A stretch of DNA of 14,612 nt, from positions 1 through 14,612 of the forward strand of contig JBEINZ010000050.1 of NCBI GenBank assembly GCA_040377825.1. Reading direction: 5' to 3'. Source of the DNA: JBEINZ01 sp040377825. GTDB taxonomy: Bacteria; Pseudomonadota; Alphaproteobacteria; Rhizobiales; Ancalomicrobiaceae. Below, piece by piece: positions 7,721 through 14,612 of the stretch; the first letter of the stretch is position 1; every line of letters starts with the position of its first letter. Under the pieces are notes generated by a model. It was not told where the DNA came from, ran no database searches, and saw nothing but the letters and a program-made list of their open reading frames with translations. The translations under genes and the position numbers were made by a program.

Positions 7721-8176
7721 ATGCGGGTCATGAACCATTCCAACCTTCCCAACAGTGGCAGTCTAGTTGACGGCGTCCATCAGCTTCCGGTCCGGGTCTA
7801 CTGGGAGGACACCGACGGAGGTGGCATCGTCTACCATGCGGGTTATGTGCGCTACATGGAGCGTGGACGGACCGAGTTTCTGCGGGCGCTCGGCATCGAT
7901 CAGTCGGCATTGGCGATGGGCCCCGATGCCGCTCTTTTTGCCGTTCGGCACATGCAGATCGATTTCCTCCGGTCCGCCCGTCTCGACGATGCGTTAACGG
8001 TTGAAACGCGACCGATCGACGAGTCAGGTGCGCGGTTGGTTTTTCAACAGACCATCCGACGCGACGTTGAAGTGATTACCAGCGCGCAAGTCACGATCGC
8101 CACGATCACGCTGGCGGGCCGACCTCGGCGGTTGCCCGCCACGATCCGGAATGCGATCGCCGCGCTCATGGCGTGA
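7721..8176 (+). CDS. ybgC: YbgC-family acyl-CoA thioesterase of the Tol-Pal cluster
   Basis: A hotdog-fold thioesterase; family members hydrolyse acyl-CoA substrates and E. coli YbgC associates with the inner membrane and phospholipid synthesis enzymes. The 151-residue product shows the defining motif VYWEDTDGGGIVYHAGYVRY (about 26-45), containing the catalytic Asp of EDTD (29-32) and the VYH turn. ERGRTEFLRALG follows as the core helix. Two ATGs are in frame (7721 and 7730). The first has GGGA 8 nt upstream, but the choice is not firm; either leaves a short N-terminal extension relative to the E. coli protein. It precedes tolQ, the usual position, but a 312-nt gap means it may be transcribed separately from tolQRA. 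Confidence 0.94.
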   Translation: MRVMNHSNLPNSGSLVDGVHQLPVRVYWEDTDGGGIVYHAGYVRYMERGRTEFLRALGIDQSALAMGPDAALFAVRHMQIDFLRSARLDDALTVETRPIDESGARLVFQQTIRRDVEVITSAQVTIATITLAGRPRRLPATIRNAIAALMA

Positions 8177-8488
8177 ACCCGTCTGCCACGTAGCAGCATC
8201 TTCATGCTTCCTTAACCTTGACAAGGGCTTGCTGCCGAAGCGCCGTGCGTCACGGGTCCTTGTTTGGCCATATTCGACGGGCAGATAGCGCGAGGTAGAG
8301 GTCACGTTTCGGTTTGCATGTCGAGACAATGATCGTCGACCTTGCCAGTGGTCCTGCCCAAGATCGGTCCTACGATCACCGTGTCCGCGGCCACGTTCTG
8401 GAGGCCTTATTGGCCCGGACGAGCGGTATCATTTGGCGGCCGTTCAGGTCCACCGTCGGGCCGGACGTTGTTCAAGGAGAGGGGTTTC
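8177..8488 (+). other. Leader region of the tolQRA operon, gene-free
   Basis: A consensus-like TTGACA at 8218-8223 lies within an 11-bp dyad CCTTG-A-CAAGG (8216-8226), but no reasonable -10 element sits 16-18 nt further on, so this is only a weak promoter or operator candidate. The tolQ reading frame stays open leftward to 8342, but that extension has no TolQ-like sequence and lacks a ribosome-binding site. At the right end AAGGAGAGGGG (8474-8484) is a strong Shine-Dalgarno sequence that fixes the tolQ start at 8489. Confidence 0.45.
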
Positions 8489-9208
8489 ATGAATCCGGCT
8501 GACGTAACCCAGACTGCGCTCGCGGCGCCGGGGGCCTCTATCTCGATCTTGGCGCTGTTTCTTCATGCCCATATCGTCGTGAAGCTGGTGATGATCGGCC
8601 TTCTCGCCGCATCGGTTTGGTGTTGGGCGATCGTGGTCGATAAAATGCTCCTGTTTGGTCGCTTTAAGCGTCAAATGGATGCATTTGAACAGGTGTTTTG
8701 GTCCGGCCAGAGCCTTGAAGAGCTTTACCGAACTTTGTCGAATCGTAACAACACCGGTATGCCTGCCCTGTTCGTCGCAGCAATGAGGGAATGGAAGCGA
8801 AGCCATGAAGGCGCCCGTGCCGCCATCGCTTCGCTTGAAACGCGCATCGACAAAGTCATGGATGTGACGATCCTGCGCGAGACCGAGCGTCTGCAATCGA
8901 AACTCCTGGTGTTGGCAACAATCGGTTCGTCGTCGCCATTTATTGGCCTCTTCGGAACCGTGTGGGGCATCATGACCGCCTTCCAGAGCATCGCAGCGTC
9001 GAAGAATACATCGCTCGCGGTCGTCGCGCCGGGTATCGCGGAAGCGCTGTTCGCCACCGCCATCGGCTTGGTCGCGGCGATCCCGGCGGTTATCGCCTAT
9101 AACAAGCTCTCATCGGATGCGACCGCTCTGGGCGGCAGGCTCGAAACCTTTGCCGACGAATTCTCCGCGATCTTGTCGCGCCAAATCGACGAACGGCAGG
9201 CGGCGTGA
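8489..9208 (+). CDS. tolQ: Tol-Pal system proton channel subunit TolQ
   Basis: TolQ is a MotA/ExbB-family inner-membrane protein that, with TolR, forms the proton-driven motor energising TolA. The 239-residue product has three predicted membrane segments: about 28-51 (VVKLVMIGLLAASVWCWAIV), about 136-166, and about 180-205. A large cytoplasmic loop lies between the first and second. The conserved LATIGSSSPFIGLFGTVWGI (142-161) and the PGIAEALFATAIGLVAAIPA block (181-200) are the ExbB/TolQ hallmarks lining the channel. ATG 8489 is chosen over upstream in-frame starts because of the strong ribosome-binding site and the normal length. tolR follows after 10 nt, so the two are co-translated. Confidence 0.97.
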   Translation: MNPADVTQTALAAPGASISILALFLHAHIVVKLVMIGLLAASVWCWAIVVDKMLLFGRFKRQMDAFEQVFWSGQSLEELYRTLSNRNNTGMPALFVAAMREWKRSHEGARAAIASLETRIDKVMDVTILRETERLQSKLLVLATIGSSSPFIGLFGTVWGIMTAFQSIAASKNTSLAVVAPGIAEALFATAIGLVAAIPAVIAYNKLSSDATALGGRLETFADEFSAILSRQIDERQAA

Positions 9209-9218
9209 GGAGGCTGTT

Positions 9219-9677
9219 ATGGGCATGAGCGTCGGCAGCGGAACCGAGGCGGGCGGGCGACGTCGGCGCCGGCGATCATCGGCGGGACCGCTCATGAACG
9301 AAATCAACATGACGCCATTCATCGACGTTATGCTCGTTCTGTTGATCATTTTTATGGTCGCCGCGCCATTGATGACGACCGGAGTGCCAATCGATCTGCC
9401 GGAGTCGAGGGCGAAGCCGCTTGAGGGCCAGACCCAGCCGGTTACCATTTCTGTCGATGTCAAAGGGCGCATTTTCATCCAAGACGCCGAGTTGAAGCCG
9501 GATGAACTGGTCCCGAAGTTGCAAGCGATGATAAAGAATGCGACGGACGATCGCATTTATCTTCGCGGCGATAAGGCGGCTGATTATGGCGCCGTCATCC
9601 GTGTGATGGGGCAATTGAACGCGGCCGGCTTCAAGAAAATCGGTCTCGTCTCAACCGAGGAATTGGCGGCGAAGTAA
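9219..9677 (+). CDS. tolR: Tol-Pal system proton channel subunit TolR
   Basis: TolR is the ExbD/MotB-like partner of TolQ. It has a short cytoplasmic N-terminus, one membrane helix and a periplasmic domain that can contact peptidoglycan. The 152-residue product has an arginine-rich N-terminus (RRRRRR at 14-19), then MNEINMTPFIDVMLVLLIIF (26-45). Asp36 in this segment corresponds to the essential proton-carrying Asp23 of E. coli TolR. The periplasmic part includes QPVTISVDVKGRIFIQ and IYLRGDKAADYG, as expected for ExbD-like domains. Start ATG 9219 is supported by GAGGAGG at 9207-9213 that overlaps the end of tolQ; a longer frame back to 9117 lies inside tolQ and is not likely used. Confidence 0.97.
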   Translation: MGMSVGSGTEAGGRRRRRRSSAGPLMNEINMTPFIDVMLVLLIIFMVAAPLMTTGVPIDLPESRAKPLEGQTQPVTISVDVKGRIFIQDAELKPDELVPKLQAMIKNATDDRIYLRGDKAADYGAVIRVMGQLNAAGFKKIGLVSTEELAAK

Positions 9678-9678
9678 G

Positions 9679-10674
9679 ATGAAGTCCGGGCTCCCAGTCT
9701 CGATCGGACTGCATACGGCTCTCCTCGCCTGGGCCTTCGTTTCGCTGCCCGGGGCGAAGACCGAGCCGATGCCGGTCGTCGACGCGATGCCGGTGGAGTT
9801 CGTTTCGATAGGCGAGGCCTCGCAGCTTCGGCTCGGAGACAAGTCTGCCAAGCCGAAGGAAGAGATCGTACCGACCGACGCCAAGCAGGCGCAAAAGGAA
9901 ACCGAAGGCAAGCGTGCCGGTACTTCTAAATTAGAGGAGCCACCGCCAGCGCCGCCCGAACAGAAGCCTCAGCAAGTGGCCGCCGTGCCTCCCCCGGAAG
10001 ACCCAAAACCCGAGCCACCGCGTCCGCCCGAGCCACTGAAGGCCGAAGTAAAGCCCGAACCCCGGAAGGCTGAAACGAAGCCGGAAACTCCGGTAGAAGC
10101 CGAGAAGGTCAAGGAACCGCCGAAGGACGCAAAGACCCTGGAAGAAATCGTCGATAAGGCCGCGAAGGAACCCGCGAAAAAGCCTACGGAAAAGAAGCCT
10201 GATCCGGTGAAGAAACCCGAGCCCGTCAAAACGGCCGCCGTTCAGCCGGCGCCGCAGAAATCGCAGTTCAATTCACGAGACATCTCGGAGATCCTCAATA
10301 AGCAGCAGACGGGCACTGCGGCCGCTAAGGAGGCTAGAGCCGCGTCGCTCGGATCGCCGACTGGTCGTAACGCGGCCATTAAAATGACTCAGACCGAGAT
10401 TGATGCCTTGATCGGCCAGATTAAGCGCTGCTGGAACCCACCGATCGGTGCCGCGGAAGCGAATCTGACTGTGGCCTTGCGCTTCTCGCTCAATCAGGAC
10501 GGTTCGCTCAACGGCGAGCCGCAAATCATCCAGGGGCCGGCCCATCCGCTTGGCCCTAGCTTGGCTCGAAGCGCGCAGCGCGCCTTGTTAATGTGCGGCC
10601 CCTATCGCATGCCGAGTGACAAGTTCGCAACATGGCAGTCGGTCGAGGCGACCTTTGACCCAAGGTCGCTTTGA
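9679..10674 (+). CDS. tolA: Tol-Pal system spanning protein TolA
   Basis: TolA is anchored in the inner membrane by one helix and crosses the periplasm, transmitting TolQR energy to TolB-Pal. The 331-residue product has a helix at about 6-23 carrying the S-x3-H pattern (Ser8, His12) that in TolA/TonB contacts the TolQ/ExbB complex. A long low-complexity domain rich in Pro, Lys, Glu and Ala spans about 55-195. A folded C-terminal domain begins near [19 protein letters not shown] (about 236 on) and ends [10 protein letters not shown]. Cys251 and Cys306 in this domain are candidates for a disulphide. The Pro-Glu-Lys middle differs from the long Ala-Lys helix of E. coli TolA and is more TonB-like, as is common in this group. 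It starts 1 nt after the tolR stop. Confidence 0.95.
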   Translation: MKSGLPVSIGLHTALLAWAFVSLPGAKTEPMPVVDAMPVEFVSIGEASQLRLGDKSAKPKEEIVPTDAKQAQKETEGKRAGTSKLEEPPPAPPEQKPQQVAAVPPPEDPKPEPPRPPEPLKAEVKPEPRKAETKPETPVEAEKVKEPPKDAKTLEEIVDKAAKEPAKKPTEKKPDPVKKPEPVKTAAVQPAPQKSQFNSRDISEILNKQQTGTAAAKEARAASLGSPTGRNAAIKMTQTEIDALIGQIKRCWNPPIGAAEANLTVALRFSLNQDGSLNGEPQIIQGPAHPLGPSLARSAQRALLMCGPYRMPSDKFATWQSVEATFDPRSL

Positions 10675-10814
10675 CGGACACGTTCGTCACCCGTTTTCGG
10701 CGCGCGTGGCGAACGATCAATGGAAATACGATCGACAAAGTCTCGTGCGAAGCATTGTCGTCGATCGTGGTTTCCAAGGATGACTATCACCTGTTCAGCA
10801 GTTTAAGGTTTCGA

Positions 10815-12182
10815 ATGAGGATGATGATGACTTCGACGACAGTTGATGCCCGCCGGGCAATCGTTTTCCACGCGGCGCTTGGCGTGATTGCCGCCATCGG
10901 CCTTATCGTCTCGAACATCGCATTCGTGATACCGGCGGCCGCGCAGTTGAAGCTGACCATCACGCCAGGGCAGCCGTTCGCGCCGATGCCGATCGCCGTG
11001 CCGAATTTTAACGGCGAACTACAATTGGGTGGCGAGATATCCCGCATTATATCGACCAACCTGAAGGCGTCCGGATATCTGGCCCCGATTGATCCGAGCG
11101 CTTTCCTCGACAAGACGGTGGGGGCATCTGACCAACCGAACTTCAACAACTGGCGCCCACTCAATGTCCAAGCGCTTGTTGCAGGAACGATCCTTGACCA
11201 GGGCGGTCAAATCACCGCGCAGATACGTGTTTGGGATGTGGCGACCGGACAGCAGCTGATCGGTCAGCAGTTCTCAACGTCAAAAGACAACGCCCGTCGG
11301 CTTGCTCACATCGTTTCCGACGCGGTCTACACGCAGCTAACCGGCTTCAAGCCGTTCTTCGATAGCCGCATTGTTTTCGTCGATGAAGCCGGCCCGAAGA
11401 ATGCCCGCGTGAAACGGCTGGCGATCATGGATTGGGACGGGCAAGGCGTGCGGTACCTAACGCGCGGACAAGAACTCGTACTCACCCCGCGCTTTTCGCC
11501 CTCCAGCCTGCAAGTCGCCTATATGTCCTATGGGCAGGGCGATCCCAAGGTGTTCATCCTGAACGTTGCGAATGGCGCCCGAACGCTCGTCGGCGATTTT
11601 CCCTCCATGACCTTCTCGCCGCGCTTCTCGCCTGACGGCACCAAGCTTCTGTTCTCCCTGCAGAAAGACGGAGACGCAAACATTTACGTCATGGATCTCG
11701 GCTCCCGGCAGGTCCGGCCGTTGACTGAAGGCGCCTCGATCGACACCTCGCCGTCTTTCTCGCCAGATGGCTCGCAAATTGTTTTCGAGTCCGATCGCGG
11801 CGGTTCGCAGCAGCTTTATGTCATGAACTCTGATGGATCTGGCGTGCGGCGTCTGAGCTTCGGCACAGGCCGCTATTCGACGCCGGTCTGGTCGCCCGAC
11901 GTTGATAACCCCTACATCGCATTCACCAAGCAAGATGCAGGCTCGTTCAAGATCGGCGTCATGAAGCCTGACGGTTCGGCGGAGCGAGTACTGACCGAAG
12001 GGTTCCATAATGAGGGACCGACTTGGTCACCGAACGGCCGTTACGTCATGTTCTTCCGTGATACCGGCGGACCGGCCGGTGGCGCGCAGATCTGGCTGGC
12101 AGACGTTACCGGAAATGTTCTCAGTCAAGTCCGCACGCCGGCCTTTGCTTCCGATCCAGCTTGGTCGCCTATCCTGAAGTAA
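10815..12182 (+). CDS. tolB: Tol-Pal system periplasmic beta-propeller protein TolB
   Basis: TolB is periplasmic, binds Pal, and is displaced by TolA when the system is energised. From ATG 10815 the 455-residue precursor has a long signal peptide (about 1-43) with hydrophobic core [18 protein letters not shown] and a predicted cut at PAAA-QLKL. An N-terminal domain follows ([21 protein letters not shown]). A six-bladed propeller with repeated S-P-x-(F/W)-S-P-D-G motifs ends it, for example [31 protein letters not shown] and [14 protein letters not shown]. The frame is open back to 10671, overlapping the tolA stop, but that 48-residue stretch resembles no signal sequence. AAGG 6 nt ahead of 10815 supports the chosen start; ATGs at 10821-10827 are alternatives. 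About 140 nt separate it from tolA, so it may have some independent control. Confidence 0.96.
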   Translation: MRMMMTSTTVDARRAIVFHAALGVIAAIGLIVSNIAFVIPAAAQLKLTITPGQPFAPMPIAVPNFNGELQLGGEISRIISTNLKASGYLAPIDPSAFLDKTVGASDQPNFNNWRPLNVQALVAGTILDQGGQITAQIRVWDVATGQQLIGQQFSTSKDNARRLAHIVSDAVYTQLTGFKPFFDSRIVFVDEAGPKNARVKRLAIMDWDGQGVRYLTRGQELVLTPRFSPSSLQVAYMSYGQGDPKVFILNVANGARTLVGDFPSMTFSPRFSPDGTKLLFSLQKDGDANIYVMDLGSRQVRPLTEGASIDTSPSFSPDGSQIVFESDRGGSQQLYVMNSDGSGVRRLSFGTGRYSTPVWSPDVDNPYIAFTKQDAGSFKIGVMKPDGSAERVLTEGFHNEGPTWSPNGRYVMFFRDTGGPAGGAQIWLADVTGNVLSQVRTPAFASDPAWSPILK

Positions 12183-12203
12183 TTTGTGTCGGTCCTGTTC
12201 CGT

Positions 12204-12225
12204 ATTGTTGTAGAACTACAACAAT
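12204..12225. promoter_or_regulatory. 22-bp dyad after tolB: candidate operator or weak terminator
   Basis: ATTGTTGTAG and CTACAACAAT are perfect reverse complements separated by AA. The dyad starts 21 nt after the tolB stop codon. As RNA it could form an 8-bp stem with a 6-nt loop followed by CAATTTT, which would be a low-GC terminator. As DNA it has the size and symmetry of a dimeric repressor site. I do not recognise it as a LexA, Fur or CtrA site. Confidence 0.5.
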
Positions 12226-12474
12226 CAATTTTGGCAGATTACTGGCTAATCGAAGCCTTACAGGCAACACCTTTCAGCCACGGTCAGGCTTCAAGCCTTT
12301 GGTCGTGTTGTCGTCGCGAAGAGATCGGAGCGGTTTCGAGTCAAGGTTATAACGTCATGCTAGGCTAGGGCATCAAGCATCGCATGCCCTCTCGTTGGTA
12401 AGGTCGGACAGAACCTTCTGGAAACTCTTTATTCACCATGATCTTGAACCTCGGCTTAACCAAAACGCCATTAA

Positions 12475-12492
12475 GGATACCGGCAGGTATCC
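12475..12492 (+). promoter_or_regulatory. Perfect 7-bp hairpin in the pal 5' leader
   Basis: GGATACC and GGTATCC enclose the loop GGCA. The hairpin lies 11 nt before the pal Shine-Dalgarno (12504-12510) and 28 nt before the start codon. It could stabilise the pal messenger or affect ribosome access. It has no following T-tract, so it is not a conventional terminator. Confidence 0.5.
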
Positions 12493-12520
12493 AAGACCGA
12501 ATTGAAGGAGTTAAGGTCCC

Positions 12521-13015
12521 ATGTCGAGTGCAATGCATGCCGTCCGCGGCTGGAAGTACGCAGCCATTCTGGCCTCCGCCCTGGCACTGAGCGCCTGCGC
12601 GAGCCAGCAGCAGGCCGGTGTGGGCACTGGAGCCGGTGCGGCGACGCCCGGCAGCCAGCAAGATTTTGTGGTCAATGTTGGTGACCGCGTGTTCTTCACG
12701 GTCGATTCATCGGACATAACGCCTGAGGCCCGCGACACGCTCGATAAGCAATCCGCGTGGCTCGCCCGTTTTGCTCGTTATACCGTGACCATCGAAGGCC
12801 ACGCCGATGAGCGCGGCACCCGAGAGTACAACATCGCGCTTGGCGCTCGCCGCGCTTCCGCGACGCGGGACTATCTAATCGCGCGCGGCGTCGCTCCGAC
12901 GCGGCTTAAGACGATCTCCTACGGCAAGGAGCGGCCGGTGGCGGTATGCGATGCCGACACTTGCTGGAACCAGAATCGCCGCTCTGTCACCGTACTTAAC
13001 GGCGCGGGGACCTGA
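12521..13015 (+). CDS. pal: Peptidoglycan-associated lipoprotein Pal
   Basis: Pal is an outer-membrane lipoprotein that binds diaminopimelate in peptidoglycan and TolB, linking outer membrane and wall. The 164-residue precursor has a lipoprotein signal peptide ending in the lipobox LSAC, with Cys26 as the lipidated residue and no Asp after it, consistent with outer-membrane sorting. A short linker precedes the OmpA-like domain (about 50-160): VNVGDRVFFTVDSSDITPEA, then EGHADERGTREYNIALGARR (92-111) with peptidoglycan-contacting Asp96 and Arg111, and NQNRRSVTV near the end. Cys143 and Cys148 may form a disulphide. The start is supported by GAAGGAG upstream. It is separated from tolB by 338 nt of structured sequence. 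Confidence 0.97.
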   Translation: MSSAMHAVRGWKYAAILASALALSACASQQQAGVGTGAGAATPGSQQDFVVNVGDRVFFTVDSSDITPEARDTLDKQSAWLARFARYTVTIEGHADERGTREYNIALGARRASATRDYLIARGVAPTRLKTISYGKERPVAVCDADTCWNQNRRSVTVLNGAGT

Positions 13016-13080
13016 CGGCTTCCTATGGTGCGCCGGCCATGGTCGGCATTCCGTTAAGTTGACTGGGGTAGCCTTCAATC

Positions 13081-13110
13081 TGCGCCGGCGCCTTCGCGCA
13101 CGCCGGCGCA
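13081..13110. terminator. Strong GC-rich hairpin between convergent pal and cytochrome b561 genes
   Basis: TGCGCCGGCG (13081-13090) and CGCCGGCGCA (13101-13110) are perfect 10-bp inverted arms with a 10-nt spacer. They sit 65 nt after the pal stop and 26 nt beyond the end of the antisense gene. The location between convergent genes suggests a bidirectional terminator. The sequence following on either strand is only weakly T-rich, so a dispersed palindromic repeat is an alternative. Confidence 0.55.
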
Positions 13111-13136
13111 TTCATCCTTAAACAGCTTTTTGGCGC

Positions 13137-13691
13137 TCAGGCATCGCGCGCCGGAACCAACATTCGGCGCACGACACCGTCACGATCGATCAGCAGATGC
13201 TTGAGGGCTCCGGCCACGTGTAACAGGATCAGCGGGAGGATGACCTTCGACGTTATAACGTGGGCGACCTCGAAGCCTTCGTGGAGTATAGAAACCTTCG
13301 GAAACGGGCTTGGCACCGACACCATCCCAAACATTTCAAGCGGTTTTCCGCCGAACCAGATCGAGAGCGGTCCGCTCAGTATCAAGATCGCGATTGAGGC
13401 GAGCAGGCCGTAGTGAACATAGGTCGCAACACGGTCAAATATGCTTGGGGCGGCCGTCGGATCCTTACGGGTGCCACCGCTTGCCATACGCCAGATGATT
13501 CTCAAGGCGAGAATCGCGAATAGCGCAAGGCCAACCGAGATATGCAACTGGCGCGCAGCGAGCGCTTCCGCTCGCGGTAGGTCTTCCATGTTGTTACCAA
13601 GGATCCACATTGCCGCGATGCAAATCGCGCCGATCCAATGCAGCGCGATCGACACGCTGCCATAGCCAGTCTTGGTATCGCTTAATGGCAT
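13137..13691 (-). CDS. Cytochrome b561 (YodB/YceJ-like, prokaryotic di-haem b561)
   Basis: A four-helix inner-membrane cytochrome that carries b-type haem and passes electrons between quinol and periplasmic acceptors; the physiological partner is often unknown. The 184-residue product begins with GSVSIALHWIGAICIAAMWI (11-30), with His18 as a haem-ligand candidate. Then come RQLHISVGLALFAILALRII (His50), YVHYGLLASIAILILSGPL (His93), and EVAHVITSKVILPLILLHVAGALKH split over about 141-165 (His144, His158, His165). The ending HLLIDRDGVVRRML is a recognisable family tail. The start ATG (13691-13689) has AAGGA about 9 nt upstream. It is antisense and lies between pal and cpoB, normally adjacent or close, so it is an insertion relative to the minimal tol cluster. 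It appears intact. Confidence 0.93.
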   Translation of the reverse strand: MPLSDTKTGYGSVSIALHWIGAICIAAMWILGNNMEDLPRAEALAARQLHISVGLALFAILALRIIWRMASGGTRKDPTAAPSIFDRVATYVHYGLLASIAILILSGPLSIWFGGKPLEMFGMVSVPSPFPKVSILHEGFEVAHVITSKVILPLILLHVAGALKHLLIDRDGVVRRMLVPARDA

Positions 13692-14097
13692 GGGTTCTAT
13701 CCTTCATTCGATGACGTTAACGCTGTTCACTAAGGCTATTGAGCCAAGCGGAGGTTGCCGAGTGGCGGTTGGTCAAGAATTTCCTTGATAATCTTGTGCT
13801 TAATGGCTCACGGGTCCTTTGGAACTTTCCAATGGTTCCGCAAAATTCGCACTCAAGCTAGGCCGCCCGGCCTTTCGGGTTGCTTGCGGCGACATTAACT
13901 TATGTTCATCCGCGGTACCTGCTCTGTTCGACGCTGAATTGGACGGATTGGGTCAAATTTTGGCCGAAAGCCTGCGTTCATGTTAGGGAACGTCCTTCAG
14001 GCCGGTCGCGCAGACCTCGGCAGAGCAGGACCGGGAAACCGCCCCGCCGAAGTGCCTGCTTTCCCGACAAGACAATTTGACTGGGGGTCTAGACTTA
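13692..14097. other. Divergent intergenic region between cytochrome b561 and cpoB
   Basis: The 406-nt interval should contain promoters for both divergent genes, though I cannot assign boxes. Segment 13740-13810 could fold: outer arms TGAGCCA (13740-13746) and TGGCTCA (13804-13810), with an inner hairpin TCAAG-AATTTC-CTTGA at 13773-13788. Further right is a dyad TTGGAA-CT-TTCCAA at 13819-13832 and a small GC stem AGGCC-GCCC-GGCCT at 13860-13873 followed by TT. A + strand open frame at 13880-14080 has no family features and is not called. Confidence 0.45.
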
Positions 14098-14612
14098 ATG
14101 ATGACATCCGGGGTTTTGATGGGCGTCGCTGGCCGAGCGGATCGATCGTTCCATCGATTTGCGGCGCTCGTAGCTTTTCTGACTTTTCTTGTTTCCGGTT
14201 TCCTGATGTTCGGGAGCGGTTTCGTAACCGAAGCGCGCGCCCAGGACCTTTTTGGCCTCGGTGCCGACCAGAATCAACGCAAGACCGCCGAAAACAACCT
14301 TCGAATCAATCAACTCGAAGGACAGATGCGTAATCTAAACGGGCAGATCGAGCAGCTGACGTTCCAAATCCGCCAGTTACAGGAAGCCATGGCGCGGATG
14401 CAGAAAGACTACGAGTTTCGTCTGCAAGAGATAGAGAACTCAACAGCCGGGCGCCGACCACAGAAAAAGACGGAAGCGACTCCTTCACCGAATGACGATC
14501 CCTATGCTTCGGCGAACCCCCAACGGCTGGGTAGTGCTGGCTCGTCCGGCGCAATTGCGACTGCACCGGCCCTAACAACCGCGGGATCTCAGGCGACCGG
14601 CCCGGGTGCCAC
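14098..14612 (+). CDS. cpoB: Cell division coordinator CpoB (YbgF), 5' part, cut by the window end
   Basis: CpoB is a periplasmic protein that interacts with TolA and coordinates outer-membrane constriction with peptidoglycan synthesis at the septum. The frame is open from ATG 14098 to the end of the window (171 codons and 2 nt). The N-terminus has a basic region followed by a hydrophobic stretch (FAALVAFLTFLVSGFLMFGS) and a predicted signal cut after EARA, giving QDLFGLGADQ. A coiled-coil trimerisation segment follows: LRINQLEGQMRNLNGQIEQL to IRQLQEAMARMQKDYEFRLQ, about residues 68-113. A Pro/Ala/Ser/Thr-rich linker then runs off the edge. The C-terminal TPR domain must lie beyond 14612. GGGGG at 14083-14087 is a plausible ribosome-binding site; ATG 14101 is an equal alternative start. 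Position after tolQRAB-pal supports the call. Confidence 0.9.
   Translation, partial: MMTSGVLMGVAGRADRSFHRFAALVAFLTFLVSGFLMFGSGFVTEARAQDLFGLGADQNQRKTAENNLRINQLEGQMRNLNGQIEQLTFQIRQLQEAMARMQKDYEFRLQEIENSTAGRRPQKKTEATPSPNDDPYASANPQRLGSAGSSGAIATAPALTTAGSQATGPGA

Larger units (their letters stand above)
12183..12520 (+). other. tolB-pal intergenic region with three dyads, pal leader
   Basis: The 338-nt gap contains no convincing gene. It holds the 22-bp dyad at 12204-12225 and a 7-bp stem candidate AGGGCAT / ATGCCCT at 12367-12373 and 12384-12390. A perfect hairpin lies at 12475-12492. GAAGGAG at 12504-12510, with a second AAGG at 12513-12516, serves as the pal ribosome-binding region. TTAA elements at about 12456 and 12471 are 11 nt apart, not the 7 nt of a CtrA site. 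The length and structure suggest that pal has its own promoter, but I could not assign -35/-10 boxes. Confidence 0.45.

Noticed and set aside
8216..8250. Sigma-70 promoter for tolQ based on TTGACA
   Set aside because: No plausible -10 element at 16-18 nt; the following sequence is GC-rich.
9969..10229. Gly/Ser/Phe-rich minus-strand open frame within tolA
   Set aside because: It is the complement of the Pro/Lys/Glu-rich domain of TolA; repetitive composition keeps it open by chance.
12456..12475. CtrA-binding site (TTAA repeats) ahead of pal
   Set aside because: The two TTAA elements are 11 nt apart, whereas a full CtrA site needs about 7 nt.
13748..13840. tRNA gene on the + strand (GCGGAGG start, GCCGAGTGGC D-arm-like, GGTTCCGC end)
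   Set aside because: No GGTTC-type T-arm with its paired partner, a 6-nt anticodon-like loop and an imperfect acceptor stem; kept only as a possible relic.

Overview
The window looks like an alphaproteobacterial chromosome, most likely Hyphomicrobiales (Rhizobiales). The grounds are moderately high-GC coding sequence, a 6S RNA-like element ahead of fthC, the order fthC - ymdB-like - yebC - ruvCAB - ybgC - tolQRAB - pal - cpoB, a TolB with a long signal peptide, and Pal and CpoB forms typical of that group. I cannot place it below order from sequence alone.

Layout. 1-126: 6S RNA, probably cut at its 5' side by the window edge. 229-2539: 5-formyltetrahydrofolate cyclo-ligase, a YmdB-type metallophosphoesterase overlapping it by 4 nt, and YebC. 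2566-4274 is an accessory interval: a decayed TMEM175-family channel gene (in-frame TAA, no usable start), an 85-nt imperfect inverted repeat, and an antisense alpha/beta hydrolase with a 9-base G tract at its start. 4670-7637: ruvC and ruvA (4-nt overlap), an antisense Uma2-family gene that splits the usual cluster, then ruvB. 7721-14612: ybgC, tolQ, tolR, tolA, tolB, pal, an antisense cytochrome b561, and the 5' part of cpoB running off the window.

How the genes work together. RuvA and RuvB move Holliday junctions and RuvC resolves them. TolQ, TolR and TolA form an inner-membrane, proton-driven complex that acts on periplasmic TolB and the outer-membrane lipoprotein Pal to constrict the envelope at division. 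CpoB tunes this in relation to peptidoglycan synthesis. YbgC is the thioesterase usually encoded with the tol genes.

Novelty. The backbone is conserved housekeeping DNA and I see no phage, CRISPR, toxin-antitoxin or defence system. The items worth a second look are non-coding or disruptive: the broken TMEM175 gene, the 85-nt inverted repeat, the G9 tract, the Uma2 gene inside ruvCAB, a near-perfect palindrome and a second hairpin between tolB and pal, and a possibly structured segment upstream of cpoB. Hairpins and motif positions were read by eye; no folding or database search was run.
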